From: Sporomusa sphaeroides DSM 2875
GTDB taxonomy: Bacteria; Bacillota; Negativicutes; Sporomusales; Sporomusaceae
DNA length: 64,000 nucleotides
Direction: 5' to 3'
Assembly (NCBI RefSeq): GCF_001941975.2
Contig: NZ_CP146991.1
Span: 1,241,501 to 1,305,500, forward strand
Position 1 is the stretch's first letter. Each line of letters opens with the position of its first letter. The notes under the pieces were generated by a model, which searched no databases, had not been told where the DNA came from, and was given only the letters and a program-made list of their open reading frames with translations. Position numbers and translations under genes: made by a program. Positions 46,068 to 55,095 of this stretch are shown one piece after another.

Positions 46068-46208
46068 TTTTGGGTAAGGCAGGATATTATTCTTTTGCCG
46101 TCATTATGATATAATTAGAAATTAACTATAGAACAAATGATATGGATATAGGCCGAACAATAGGATACCATGCTTTTGCAAATGCTGGTATATTAAAGGG
46201 GGGTAACA

Positions 46209-47369
46209 ATGAATGAATTTAGCTTGCTCTCAAGAAACTTTGTTTTAGTTTGTCTTTCCGGCTTTTTATATTTCGGCAGCTTTTACTTATTACTGCCGAC
46301 AATCCCGCAATTTGTAGCAGAATTGGGAGGAACAACAAGTCAGATCGGGATCGTGGTCGGAATTTTTACTATGGCCTCTGTTATCTTACGACCCTACTTC
46401 GGCAAGCAAGCCGATGGCTACGGCCGGAAGAAAATGATGCTATTGGGTGCCGGCTTTTTTTCATTACTATTTGTGCTATATGGGCAGATACAACAGGTTG
46501 TTCCGTTGTATGCATTGAGAACATTTCATGGTATTGCCCATGGTTGTTATTTAGCTGCCGCCTTTGCTTATGTTGCAGATTTAGCCCCCCATAACCGGCG
46601 CGGAGAAGTCATGGGGGTTTATGGTGTGGCCAATGTGGTGGCGATGGCACTTTTCCCTGCCTGGGGTACTATGATTATCGCGACAACGCATGATTTTTCT
46701 CAGTTATTCCTCTATTCTTTCCTTACCGCCGCCGCAGGCTTTTTAGCCACTTGCTTCATTGATGAAATCAGGCCGGAAGCCGGCAATAAACAAACCATCA
46801 GTATTTGGGCAGTTGCCCGCCAAAAAGCGGTTATGGTTGCTTCAATGACTTTTTTTGCGGCGGCCACTTTATATGGTGCAATAATCACCTTTTTGCCTGT
46901 ATATGCACCCAAACAGGGGATAGTTAACTTTGGCGTATTTTTTACAACCTACGCAATCTTTACGCTAATCAGTCGGGTATTAGCCGGAAAGCTGTCTGAC
47001 CGTTACGGACGGCGGAAAGTAATTCTTCCTTTCCTGGCGCTTTTGGCGATAGCCGCTTTTCTACTGCCATTTTTAGAAAGTGTAGAAATGCTGATTATAA
47101 TAGCCGGGTTCTTTGGGTTGGGATTTGGTGCATTTATGCCTGCACTCAACGCTTTTGTGGTAGACCGGACATTACCTCATGAGAGAGCAAGCGCACTGGC
47201 TTTTTTTACTTCGTTTATGGATATTGGCATTACCACCGGGGCAGTGATACTCGGAATTGTCGGAGAGTACTGGGGATACGGGATAATGTATGGTGTGGGC
47301 GGATGTATTATCTGTTTAGGATTTATCGGGTTTTCCCTTGGCTCAAAAGAAGCACAGCGCAATATATAA
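46209..47369 (+). CDS. MFS transporter (drug/sugar efflux type)
   Basis: 386 residues, 12 transmembrane helices. Motif A of the first half is GKQADGYGRKKMM; its repeat in the second half is GKLSDRYGRRKVI. The 12-helix drug:proton antiporter layout and FHGIAHGCYLAAAFAYVADL (helix 4-5) fit the family. It exports or imports a small compound by proton exchange; substrate unknown. Followed by its own terminator. Confidence 0.9.
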   Translation: MNEFSLLSRNFVLVCLSGFLYFGSFYLLLPTIPQFVAELGGTTSQIGIVVGIFTMASVILRPYFGKQADGYGRKKMMLLGAGFFSLLFVLYGQIQQVVPLYALRTFHGIAHGCYLAAAFAYVADLAPHNRRGEVMGVYGVANVVAMALFPAWGTMIIATTHDFSQLFLYSFLTAAAGFLATCFIDEIRPEAGNKQTISIWAVARQKAVMVASMTFFAAATLYGAIITFLPVYAPKQGIVNFGVFFTTYAIFTLISRVLAGKLSDRYGRRKVILPFLALLAIAAFLLPFLESVEMLIIIAGFFGLGFGAFMPALNAFVVDRTLPHERASALAFFTSFMDIGITTGAVILGIVGEYWGYGIMYGVGGCIICLGFIGFSLGSKEAQRNI

Positions 47370-47371
47370 TC

Positions 47372-47412
47372 AAATCCTGCATCCATATGATAATGGTGCA
47401 GGATTTTTATTT
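47372..47412 (+). terminator. terminator of the MFS gene
   Basis: Perfect 10-bp stem aaatcctgca / tgcaggattt with T-rich sequence after it. Confidence 0.85.
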
Positions 47413-47461
47413 CCATAATCGAAGGTGTTAGAGATTGCATAAATAGATGGGAGTGTAAACT

Positions 47462-47821
47462 ATGGAAAAAATAGTTCTTGCAGAGAAATTTAATCTTTTT
47501 ACAGAGCATTGGAGTCCTAAAATTGTCGCTGAATTAAATGATTCCTATATCAAGCTGGCCAAATTAAAAGGAGAATTTGTTTGGCATCACCATGATGAAG
47601 AGGAGGAACTGTTTTTTGTTGTAAAAGGAACATTATTAATAAAATTCAGGGATAAAGAGGTATTGCTGAATGAAGGTGAATGTATTGTCATTCCCAAAGG
47701 CGTTGAACATCTTCCTGTTGCAGACGAGGAAGTGCATGTAATGCTTATTGAGCCGAAAACAACGTTAAATACTGGTAATGTGGTAAATGAAAGAACAGTT
47801 AAAGCCTTGAACAAAATATAA
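47462..47821 (+). CDS. Small single-domain cupin
   Basis: 119 residues. Cupin motif 1 is FVWHHHDEEEELFFVVKG and motif 2 PKGVEHLPVADEE, giving the usual His/Glu metal ligands. Typical of small cytosolic metal-binding cupins of unknown reaction. ATG 47462 follows gggag (from tgggagtg). Single-gene unit. Confidence 0.87.
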   Translation: MEKIVLAEKFNLFTEHWSPKIVAELNDSYIKLAKLKGEFVWHHHDEEEELFFVVKGTLLIKFRDKEVLLNEGECIVIPKGVEHLPVADEEVHVMLIEPKTTLNTGNVVNERTVKALNKI

Positions 47822-47830
47822 TTCGTAAAC

Positions 47831-47884
47831 AATATGAAATCCAATGAAGTTTTAAAAACTTTATTGGATTTCATATGTTTTTTG
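47831..47884. terminator. bidirectional terminator, cupin / chemoreceptor genes
   Basis: Long stem aatatgaaatccaat(g)aagttt / aactttattggatttcatat with a T run on the plus strand. Confidence 0.85.
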
Positions 47885-47895
47885 TCTCTAGTTAG

Positions 47896-49584
47896 TTATA
47901 CCCTGAATTTTCTGATGGTTTCATTAAGAGCAGTAGCCAATTCTGCCAGTGCTTCTGCGCTGCTGCTAATTTCGCTCAGACTGGCGTTCTGTTCTTCAGC
48001 TGCCGCTGCCACTGTCTGAGTGCTGGCATTGGTTTTCTCTGATACTGTGCTGATATTCTGCACATTGGCTACAATGGCCTGCATACCTTTGGCCGTCTCT
48101 TCAACGGCATGGGTGATCTGTTCCATACCGGACTGTGTTTGTGCCAGTTTTTCAACAATGGCTTCAAACCCTTGCTCGGTTTCTGCGGCAGCAAGTTTTC
48201 CGACCTCAACCTCTGTATTCGCCTTATTCACCACATTAACGGAAAAATCAATATCTGTGGTCATCTGGCGGATGATTTCTCCGATATTCCGGGTTGCATC
48301 AGCACTCTGTTCCGCGAGTTTCCGTACCTCTTCCGCCACCACAGCAAAGCCCCGGCCTGCCTCACCCGCACGAGCGGCCTCTATGGCAGCGTTAAGAGCA
48401 AGCAGATTGGTTTGACTGGCAATATTGCTGATTACAGTAATTATATCCTGTATTTTTGCAGAGCCGGCTACTAGTGAATTAGCTACCTCTTTAATATCCT
48501 GCATTGAACTTTCAATGGTTGTATTTTGTGCAACCATTTTCCGGATAAGCAGCATGCCGCGATTGGCATCGGCAACCGCCTCCTGTGTACCATGATTTAC
48601 CTCGGCAGCGCTGGCGCTCATCTCCTGGGTGCCGGCGGTTACTTGCTCAATGACAGCCGATATCTCTGTAATATTAGTGGTATTCTCGGATGACCCTGCC
48701 GCAATCTGCCCGGTAGTATCGGCAATGATCCCGGAGGTGCGCAACTGTTCTTCCACCGTTGAGGTCAGTTCCTCACTGGAGGCCGCCAGTGTATCGGCAC
48801 TATTTCTAACATTATTAACAATATTCCGCAAGGCGTTTTTCATAGTGATAACGGCTTTTGCCATATCGCCAATTTCATCATTGCGGGTTGAAGCAACATC
48901 CGGTGTGCTGATATCCAGACTGCTCACAGCCAACAATTCGTCGCGCAGTATATTAACCCGTGTGGCCAAATTGCGGCTGTACCAGATAACCAGTATAATC
49001 GTCACAACAATGACGGCTATGCTGAAACCGATAACAACCCTTAACACCAACTCCTGCTCCTGGTTCAAAAGCTCTACGCTTTGGTGGCGAACCTTATTTT
49101 GAATGTCAAAAGCGACCTGAAACTGTGTATTCACTTGTTCTGTTTTTTCCCTGGCTGCAATTATGGCCGCATCCATCCCAGGGTCCTTGGTTTGTTTCAT
49201 GATAATTATTCTTTTCATATCGTCCACATAGGAAATCACGTCTTTTTCTAATTTTTCCGCCTCTCGTTTGGCTTCCGGTGAATTTACATCTTCCTTAAAC
49301 TGCTTAATGTCGTTCAAGCTTACAGCATACTTATCCAGGGCAGCTTTTGCGTAATGTTCTTCACCATAGCTCATATATCCCCGGTATTCAGCCACTCCGC
49401 TGTGAAAATGGTCTTGAGCCCGGAGCAACTCTACGGTTCTTGCTACAGAACCGGTCAATAAATCCTGATAGTTCACCATCGCCGACTGAAACTGATAAAT
49501 GATAACCCCCAGTAATACGGCTAAAAATGTAAGGACAATCCCAAACATTGCGCCTAATTGGCTTCTAATTGTTATACGTGTCAT
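47896..49584 (-). CDS. Methyl-accepting chemotaxis protein with four-helix-bundle sensor
   Basis: 562 residues from ATG 49584 ([20 protein letters not shown]), seven bases after gaggagg. TM1 (14-34), an extracytoplasmic all-helical region of about 150 residues (4HB_MCP type), TM2 (about 190-210), HAMP, and a signalling domain with tip [20 protein letters not shown]. Detects an unknown ligand and signals to CheA. A mini-CheW-like gene lies just upstream in the same direction, probably in one operon. Confidence 0.92.
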   Translation of the reverse strand: MTRITIRSQLGAMFGIVLTFLAVLLGVIIYQFQSAMVNYQDLLTGSVARTVELLRAQDHFHSGVAEYRGYMSYGEEHYAKAALDKYAVSLNDIKQFKEDVNSPEAKREAEKLEKDVISYVDDMKRIIIMKQTKDPGMDAAIIAAREKTEQVNTQFQVAFDIQNKVRHQSVELLNQEQELVLRVVIGFSIAVIVVTIILVIWYSRNLATRVNILRDELLAVSSLDISTPDVASTRNDEIGDMAKAVITMKNALRNIVNNVRNSADTLAASSEELTSTVEEQLRTSGIIADTTGQIAAGSSENTTNITEISAVIEQVTAGTQEMSASAAEVNHGTQEAVADANRGMLLIRKMVAQNTTIESSMQDIKEVANSLVAGSAKIQDIITVISNIASQTNLLALNAAIEAARAGEAGRGFAVVAEEVRKLAEQSADATRNIGEIIRQMTTDIDFSVNVVNKANTEVEVGKLAAAETEQGFEAIVEKLAQTQSGMEQITHAVEETAKGMQAIVANVQNISTVSEKTNASTQTVAAAAEEQNASLSEISSSAEALAELATALNETIRKFRV

Positions 49585-49635
49585 TGTTTTCCTCCTCTTT
49601 ATACCTGGCACCCGGATGTAGCTTTGTACATACCT

Positions 49636-49893
49636 TTACAGCCGCCAGATTTGAAAATTTCCCAGACCTGTTACCAATGTGGGCTGCTTAGCTTCTAGTT
49701 CAGATATTTTAATAATTTCATCAGCAATTATTGTTATCTGAATTCCATCAACATAGATAAGTAGGGAGCTCTGCCTACCTAAATCAGACAGTTTACCCAA
49801 TTTTGTGTTCCCGATGATTCCCTTAACATATTCAACAGGCACTCCATATTTTGCAGCCCCATATTTGAATATTAATAGCTGTACTTTTTTCAC
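49636..49893 (-). CDS. Short CheW-like protein
   Basis: 85 residues, start preceded by gaggagaag. The first half matches the CheW N-terminal strands (KVQLLIFKYGAAKYGVPVEY, then VKGIIGNTKLG), and the second has SSLLIYVDGIQITIIADEII. A full CheW is about 140-160 residues; here only about one half of the double barrel is present. It may be a degenerate coupling protein or a partner dedicated to the chemoreceptor 51 bases downstream. Confidence 0.68.
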   Translation of the reverse strand: MKKVQLLIFKYGAAKYGVPVEYVKGIIGNTKLGKLSDLGRQSSLLIYVDGIQITIIADEIIKISELEAKQPTLVTGLGNFQIWRL

Positions 49894-49938
49894 TCTTCTC
49901 CTCCTTTATAGTCTTAGGACACATTACTGGCTAAACCC

Positions 49939-50099
49939 TAGTACCCTGTGTCACCTAAAGGCATGGCTTATTTTGCAGTCTTTTTCCGCACGGCGGAGTC
50001 GGCGTCGCCTTACACATGTCCGAGATGCGAGGCTTTTACGCCTGTATTGCGAAAAAATTCTCGGCGACTAATCTCATGTTTAAGTGACGCAGGGTACTA
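49939..50099. mobile_element. MITE-like element with 21-bp terminal inverted repeats
   Basis: Ends tagtaccctgtgtcacctaa(a) and tttaagtgacgcagggtac(ta) are inverted copies with two mismatches in 21 bases. The outermost TA on each side could be the duplicated target of a Tc1/mariner-IS630 type transposase. The 161-bp element has no gene. Confidence 0.6.
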
Positions 50100-50151
50100 A
50101 CTTTTTCTGTCAACCCACAGCTACATAATAAAGCAAACGGCAGCAACTAAC

Positions 50152-50166
50152 ATCTATCGAAAGTTA
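50152..50166 (+). repeat. direct repeat 1 (atctatcgaaagtta)
   Basis: A perfect 15-base copy of the sequence at 50244; the two are 92 bases apart upstream of a LuxR-type response-regulator gene. Confidence 0.6.
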
Positions 50167-50243
50167 TACGTCAAAAATAATAAATATTATATGAGACTCC
50201 TTTATTTACTTGCTTTTTCCTGGTATTTTACATAATCATAGAA

Positions 50244-50258
50244 ATCTATCGAAAGTTA
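50244..50258 (+). repeat. direct repeat 2, next to the -35 region
   Basis: The second perfect copy ends just upstream of where the -35 box would be for the TATAAT at 50283-50288. No good -35 is present, fitting an activator-dependent promoter. Confidence 0.55.
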
Positions 50259-50282
50259 GAGGAAATATCGGCATCAATGTAA

Positions 50283-50288
50283 TATAAT
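50283..50288 (+). promoter_or_regulatory. -10 box of the response-regulator gene
   Basis: A consensus TATAAT lies 49 bases upstream of the TTG start. The base string at the -35 distance (aggaaa) is poor. Confidence 0.45.
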
Positions 50289-50336
50289 TATTAGTTGCCG
50301 TTATTTTTGCAGGTCTGTTTGAGAGGAGGTGACGCG

Positions 50337-51017
50337 TTGGCTCATCCAGCAGTTATTACCCGAATCTTGATCGTCGATGATGATGAAAAATTTCTTGCCT
50401 CCATGCGGCGTATAATGCAAGGGTATTTCGAAATAGTTACAACCAAGGACCCCATCCAGGCCCTGAAGCTTTTTGAATATCAGGGGCCTTTTGCAGCCGT
50501 AATTTCGGACTACCGTATGCCGTTGATGAACGGCATAGAGCTTTTCGCCAGGCTGCTTGCTTTGGATACAAACGTTCAAAGAATTATGCTCACAGGCCAC
50601 GCAGAGCTGCAAATGGCTATTGATGCAGTAAATCATGGCAAAATTAACGCCTTTCTTACTAAACCTACCCCGGCAGTCTCTATCAGGTCGGTTATTGTAG
50701 AGGCCATCCGGGCTTATAATCGCGATGCCGGTAATGTCCTCTTGTCCAAAGGCAATCCGGAAAGCCATACCAGAACAGCACTGCCAGAAGCTACCCTGGA
50801 AAATTATGACCCGCTAACAGTAAAAGAAAAAGAAGTTCTCGCCTTGCTGGCAAGGGGCTGTTCCAATAGTGAAATATCGGCAAAGCTTAATATAACTGTC
50901 GGCACGGTAAAAAGCCATGTAAGCAATCTTTTCGGAAAATTAGATGTAAACAGCCGCTCCAAAGTGATTGCAAAATCGATAACGCTCGGTCTAATCAAGA
51001 ACGAACTTACCGAGTAA
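50337..51017 (+). CDS. NarL/LuxR-family response regulator
   Basis: 226 residues from TTG 50337, six bases after gaggaggt; the frame's upstream extension has no start signal. The receiver domain (8-125) has the acidic pair in ILIVDDDE, phospho-Asp D58 in VISDYRMP, Thr 86 and Lys 109 (FLTKP). The C-terminal LuxR helix-turn-helix is VKEKEVLALLARGCSNSEIS and LNITVGTVKSHVSNLFGKL. It probably pairs with the convergent histidine kinase, from which it is separated only by a shared terminator. Two 15-base direct repeats upstream may be its own sites. Confidence 0.92.
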   Translation: MAHPAVITRILIVDDDEKFLASMRRIMQGYFEIVTTKDPIQALKLFEYQGPFAAVISDYRMPLMNGIELFARLLALDTNVQRIMLTGHAELQMAIDAVNHGKINAFLTKPTPAVSIRSVIVEAIRAYNRDAGNVLLSKGNPESHTRTALPEATLENYDPLTVKEKEVLALLARGCSNSEISAKLNITVGTVKSHVSNLFGKLDVNSRSKVIAKSITLGLIKNELTE

Positions 51018-51026
51018 CAATACTAT

Positions 51027-51064
51027 AGAAAAGACAACCTTTATTTAAAGGTTGTCTTTTCTAC
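51027..51064. terminator. bidirectional terminator between response regulator and kinase
   Basis: Stem tagaaaagacaacctttat / aaaggttgtcttttcta is a near-perfect palindrome with T/A runs on both sides. Confidence 0.9.
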
Positions 51065-51133
51065 AAATGTTCCGGGATCAATTATGCCAGGCCGCATTGC
51101 TGCAGCAGGCGCCCCGAAAGGGTGCTGCCAGCA

Positions 51134-53086
51134 TTAGACACCGCCGTATTTCATGGGTAGTTTTACAATAAATATTGTTCCTGTGCCCTGACCGCTTTCA
51201 ACCAATATTTCGCCTTTATGGTGATTAGCAATAATATCATAGGAAATACTCAGGCCCATTCCGCTTCCCTGCCCGACAGGTTTGGTGGTGAAAAACGGGT
51301 TGAAAATATTATTTAGGTTTTCCGGGGCAATGCCGGCACCATCGTCCTGAACAGAGCAATAGGCAAAAACCTCATCATGCCAGGTGGATACGGTAATAGC
51401 TCCTAAACCGGTAGTATGCTTGTCTCTAATAGCCTGTGCGGCGTTAACAATGAGGTTAAGCAATACTTGGTTAATTTCGCTGCCAACAGCTTCGATAACC
51501 GGTAGTTTTCCCAGCCTTTTTTCTACACTGGCATAATATCTGATCTCATTCTGGGCGACTAATAAAGTGCTTTCCAGTCCTTCGTTCAAATCATAAGGTT
51601 CGGCTACTTGCTGATTGATATGGGAGAAGCGCCGCATTCCTTTGACTATTTTGTTCATGCGATCAAGCCCTTCGATGGTATCCTTAAACAGTTCCGAAAA
51701 GTCATTCAGGATATAATCCAGGTCTTTGTCCTTTTCATGCCAGGCTATCTGTTTCAGTTTTGCTGCTACTGCCGCATCATCTATGGCGGGAAGTATCGAA
51801 ATCAGCTCCCGGTATTGGGGTATTACACTGCCGAAAGCCGAAAAATATTGCTCCAGTGTCTCAATATTGCTGGTTACAAACCCCAAAGGGTTATTAATCT
51901 CATGCGCTACCCCGGCGGCCAGTTGCCCGATACCTGCTAATTTTTCTTGCTGGGCCAGCCGCTTCTGTGCATTTTCAATAGTTTCTAAAGCTGCCGTAAG
52001 TTCGTAATTTCTTTGTGTGAGTTCTTGGTTGGCGGTAAACAGTTCCTGGGTTCTTCTCACCACTTCAAGTTCAAGATTGTCCCGGATTTGCTTTAATGCA
52101 TTCTCTGTGCGCTTTTGCCGGCCGGTAATAATGAGCAATATCACAACAAAAATGCTTATTACCACCGAACTGATACCGGCTATCCGGTAATAGCTGCTAA
52201 GTCGCTTATTCACGTCACGGAAAACTTCTTCTTCACTAATGCCTACCGACACCACAAAGGGATAGTCACTTAAGGCCCGGTAACTATGAAGTCTTTTGAC
52301 TTTATCAATGGAACTCGTTGAAAAATAGTTCCCCGCTGTGCTGACTGCCAGTTGCTCCATTAATGTGCTGTTGCTCATATCCTGTCCAATAGCCGAAAAT
52401 CCGCCAGAGTCCCGCGCCCGCACGATCCCGTCCCGGCCTACCAACGTAATTGTGGAATCTTTACCTAAATTTACTTGTTTATAGAATTTTGTAAAATACC
52501 CCGGATCAATAGAAATAAAGGCAACTCCACCGAAGGAACCGTCAGGCTTATTTATCCGCCGCGTCATTTGAAGGGACCACTTGCCGGAGGCGTGTCCCAA
52601 TACCGGTTTACTGATAAAGAGCTGGCCGCTGTCGGCAGTCTGGTGAACCTTAAAATTCTCACAGTCCTCTAGGGAGGACGGAAGAAACCGTACCTGGTCG
52701 CTTACCGCCAGATCCCCCTGTTCGTCAATCACGCTCAACAGCACGAAAGGCTGGCTGGTAAGTCTGCCTTCTTTTATATACTGAGGAATATCAATACTTC
52801 GGCCCTCTTGTTCATATTGATATTTTAAAAATAATACCGTCTGATCTATGCTTTTAATTGTACGTAACGTATGCTCTTCAAATGCCCGGGCAAAATTGGC
52901 CGTATCTTTGAAGGCACTGGCAATTGCGAGTTGCCGCTCGTTTTGCTCTTGGTAATACAGGCCTGTCCAGAGGAATGAAAGCAAACTAATGCCAAATAAA
53001 ATAATGATAGCACGAGTACTGCATATAGTTAAATTTACAGACAATAGAGAACCCGGATTTAGCCTTTTCAATAACATGCATGGCAC
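51134..53086 (-). CDS. Membrane sensor histidine kinase with Cache domain
   Basis: About 650 residues (GTG 53086; an ATG nine bases later is equally possible). TM1 (about 28-46), dCache-like sensor (50-300; FISIDPGYFTKFYKQV), TM2 (about 305-328), coiled linker, H-box GVAHEINNPLGFV, N-box LNLIVNAAQAI, and G-boxes DDGAGIAPENL and GSGMGLSISYD. The type resembles NtrB/HPK4-family kinases. It likely phosphorylates the LuxR-type regulator encoded convergently (inference from proximity). Confidence 0.9.
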   Translation of the reverse strand: MPCMLLKRLNPGSLLSVNLTICSTRAIIILFGISLLSFLWTGLYYQEQNERQLAIASAFKDTANFARAFEEHTLRTIKSIDQTVLFLKYQYEQEGRSIDIPQYIKEGRLTSQPFVLLSVIDEQGDLAVSDQVRFLPSSLEDCENFKVHQTADSGQLFISKPVLGHASGKWSLQMTRRINKPDGSFGGVAFISIDPGYFTKFYKQVNLGKDSTITLVGRDGIVRARDSGGFSAIGQDMSNSTLMEQLAVSTAGNYFSTSSIDKVKRLHSYRALSDYPFVVSVGISEEEVFRDVNKRLSSYYRIAGISSVVISIFVVILLIITGRQKRTENALKQIRDNLELEVVRRTQELFTANQELTQRNYELTAALETIENAQKRLAQQEKLAGIGQLAAGVAHEINNPLGFVTSNIETLEQYFSAFGSVIPQYRELISILPAIDDAAVAAKLKQIAWHEKDKDLDYILNDFSELFKDTIEGLDRMNKIVKGMRRFSHINQQVAEPYDLNEGLESTLLVAQNEIRYYASVEKRLGKLPVIEAVGSEINQVLLNLIVNAAQAIRDKHTTGLGAITVSTWHDEVFAYCSVQDDGAGIAPENLNNIFNPFFTTKPVGQGSGMGLSISYDIIANHHKGEILVESGQGTGTIFIVKLPMKYGGV

Positions 53087-53528
53087 CTGTTAACCTCAAT
53101 AACAGCCCACTCCGTGATAACAAATTTTTTATATATAACCGGTTGCTCAGACCGGCTTCCGGCCCGGGCTTTCCGGGTACTGAGGGAAGGGGGGGCCGTA
53201 GGATAAAACAAAGTATTTTTACACGCCCTTTCACGTTAATACATTACCTTAATATGCTGCTTCATTAACGTCATACTGTAAATTATACTGTAATTGGTGC
53301 CAAAGAGATATATAGGCGGGAAATCCCTGTAAGATAATTTGTCGAATAACTGCTAAGGACAAGAAAAAGTACTGAAGCGATAAGATCGCAAATTTAAACC
53401 CAAAAAGCGATATCACATATTTGCTGTGATATCGCTTCTTTGTTTACCTGGGCAAACCATAAATCTACCGCTACATTCTCCATTCCTGTGTATTTTTGTA
53501 CCTGCATTGAATTACTGAACAGCATTAC
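53087..53528. other. 442-base gap without a gene
   Basis: A GC-rich patch (about 53140-53195) that can self-pair lies upstream of the kinase gene. AT-rich sequence follows, then the terminator of the XRE gene (53402). No coding sequence seen. Confidence 0.4.
53402..53437 (-). terminator. terminator of the XRE-regulator gene
   Basis: Perfect 12-bp stem aagcgatatcac / gtgatatcgctt; the minus strand reads into a five-T run. Confidence 0.8.
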
Positions 53529-53867
53529 TCATTGTTTATACTTAGTGATGAGTTTAGCTATATCAATTATTAGTTGACGCTGCTCTGGTGGAAGGTCTTG
53601 CAGAAACTGGCTTATATCAAATTTCAGATAATCCTTTGCAGAATAGGAAACACCGGTAATAAAATAGCCAGGGTTAGTGTCTAGCAAATTTGCTATGCGT
53701 ATTAGCATTTCAAGACTTAATTTCGTTTTGCCGTTTTCTACTTGGCTAATATACACGGGTGAAACTTCCAGATTCTCAGCCAGTTTTTCTTGTGTAAAAT
53801 GTTTTTGTTTGCGTATTTTTTTTATTCGTTGTCCAATGGTATGGTAATCAATATACATGCACATCAC
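53529..53867 (-). CDS. XRE-family helix-turn-helix regulator
   Basis: About 112 residues. HTH in residues 8-65: IGQRIKKIRKQKHFTQEKLA and LEVSPVYISQVENGKTKLSL, typical of Cro/CI-type proteins. The C-terminal 40 residues form an oligomerisation-like helix pair (QFLQDLPPEQRQLIIDIAKL). The GTG 53867 start is uncertain; ATG 53858 has a better ggtgat-type site. It is divergent from a GGDEF gene 163 bases away and may control it, though no operator is evident. Confidence 0.87.
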   Translation of the reverse strand: MMCMYIDYHTIGQRIKKIRKQKHFTQEKLAENLEVSPVYISQVENGKTKLSLEMLIRIANLLDTNPGYFITGVSYSAKDYLKFDISQFLQDLPPEQRQLIIDIAKLITKYKQ

Positions 53868-54030
53868 CCAACTTAACTATATCAATGGGAAAGAGTGTTT
53901 ACATATAGTTATTGCTTAATATTAAGTAATACGTTAAAATTAATGAATAAATTAATATTAAGTCTAGGATTTTGTTTGGATAGATAGTAAAACTCTCTAG
54001 TGTTCAGGGAAATAGAGGGGGCCAGTCTAA

Positions 54031-54693
54031 GTGTTTTATAAGCATGCACGCTTTATACTTAGTATGCTTGGAGTAGTGATCGGCATAACAGGATATTATT
54101 TGCAATTATATTGTCCGGTCGGCCATGAAAGAAGCTTGTTGTGGATCGGGAGTACCCTGGTCTTTTCCATCGGAGGATTTATAATTGGCAGGATCATCGA
54201 AACGTTGAGTATTCGTTCCCATACCGATTATCTAACAGGCTTATGGAACAGGAGATACTTTCATTTGAAACTGCGCGAGATAGTAGACCGAATAAATAAA
54301 GACAAGGGCCAGTTGTGTATCGCCATGATAGATGTGGATGGCTTCAAGAAGATTAACGATTTGTACGGTCATGTTACTGGTGACGTACTATTGTGTGGCA
54401 TTGCAGCAATTTTAAAAGAAGGCACCAGCAATAATGATATTGTTATCCGTTTGGGTGGTGATGAATTCGCTGTTGTTTTTACTGAAACGAACTCTTTAAA
54501 AAATGCTCTTGAAATCATGGAGAGAATTCGCCGCAGGGTGGAAAACACTTTTTTATCATATCACCTGACCATCAGCACCGGGATTATTTCGCTGGAACAG
54601 GAACAGGATGTAAAAGACCTTTTAATTAAAGCCGATCAAACTTTGTATAAAGCAAAGGAACAAAAAAATGCGGTTATAGGTTATAAGTGGTAA
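54031..54693 (+). CDS. Membrane GGDEF diguanylate cyclase
   Basis: 220 residues from GTG 54031. Two N-terminal membrane segments (about 9-28 and 36-57) and a full GGDEF domain (65-215): DYLTGLWNRRYFHLKLRE, AMIDVDGFKKINDLYGH, and the active loop RLGGDEFAVVF. The inhibitory I-site RxxD upstream of GGDEF is absent (SNND), so product inhibition is not expected. It makes cyclic di-GMP from two GTP, perhaps tied to adhesion or motility. Confidence 0.9.
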   Translation: MFYKHARFILSMLGVVIGITGYYLQLYCPVGHERSLLWIGSTLVFSIGGFIIGRIIETLSIRSHTDYLTGLWNRRYFHLKLREIVDRINKDKGQLCIAMIDVDGFKKINDLYGHVTGDVLLCGIAAILKEGTSNNDIVIRLGGDEFAVVFTETNSLKNALEIMERIRRRVENTFLSYHLTISTGIISLEQEQDVKDLLIKADQTLYKAKEQKNAVIGYKW

Positions 54694-54746
54694 CTGACTA
54701 TGAATAGCAGCCACCTGATTGTTCACATTGATAACCGCCCTGTTAA

Positions 54747-54786
54747 AAAGTCTCAACCCAAACTCGACGGGGTTGAGACTTTTTTA
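54747..54786 (+). terminator. terminator of the GGDEF gene
   Basis: Stem aaagtctcaaccc / gggttgagacttt followed by further T residues. Confidence 0.85.
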
Positions 54787-54882
54787 ATAGGAGCCTCATT
54801 GGCAGCAAACGGAAGGTTAACTTATTTTGCTTACAGCTTTACATCTGACAGAACAAAATGTGTTTTTTCTAAGAGGACAAAA

Positions 54883-54914
54883 GTAAAATAGTTTACCTGA
54901 GGTAAACATTTTAC
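54883..54914. promoter_or_regulatory. 32-base palindrome upstream of the OPT gene
   Basis: gtaaaata-gtttacc-tga-ggtaaac-attttac: the inner 7-bp arms are perfect and the outer ones differ by one extra base. Looks like a repressor operator. TTTACC half-sites recall MntR-type boxes, but the regulator is unknown. Confidence 0.5.
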
Positions 54915-55095
54915 GGAAAATTTGAAGGAGTTTGCACAAATATATAGAAAGTTACCGAAGTTGGAATTTCGCGGATGCTTTCAATTTCAGTATAGCTGGG
55001 GACAATGAGGTGATAATTACGGTCACAGCAAGAGCAGTGGCTAATAAATAGTAAAGTGCAAGGTTAGTTTATATAGTGAGAGTATCGGAGAGGAA

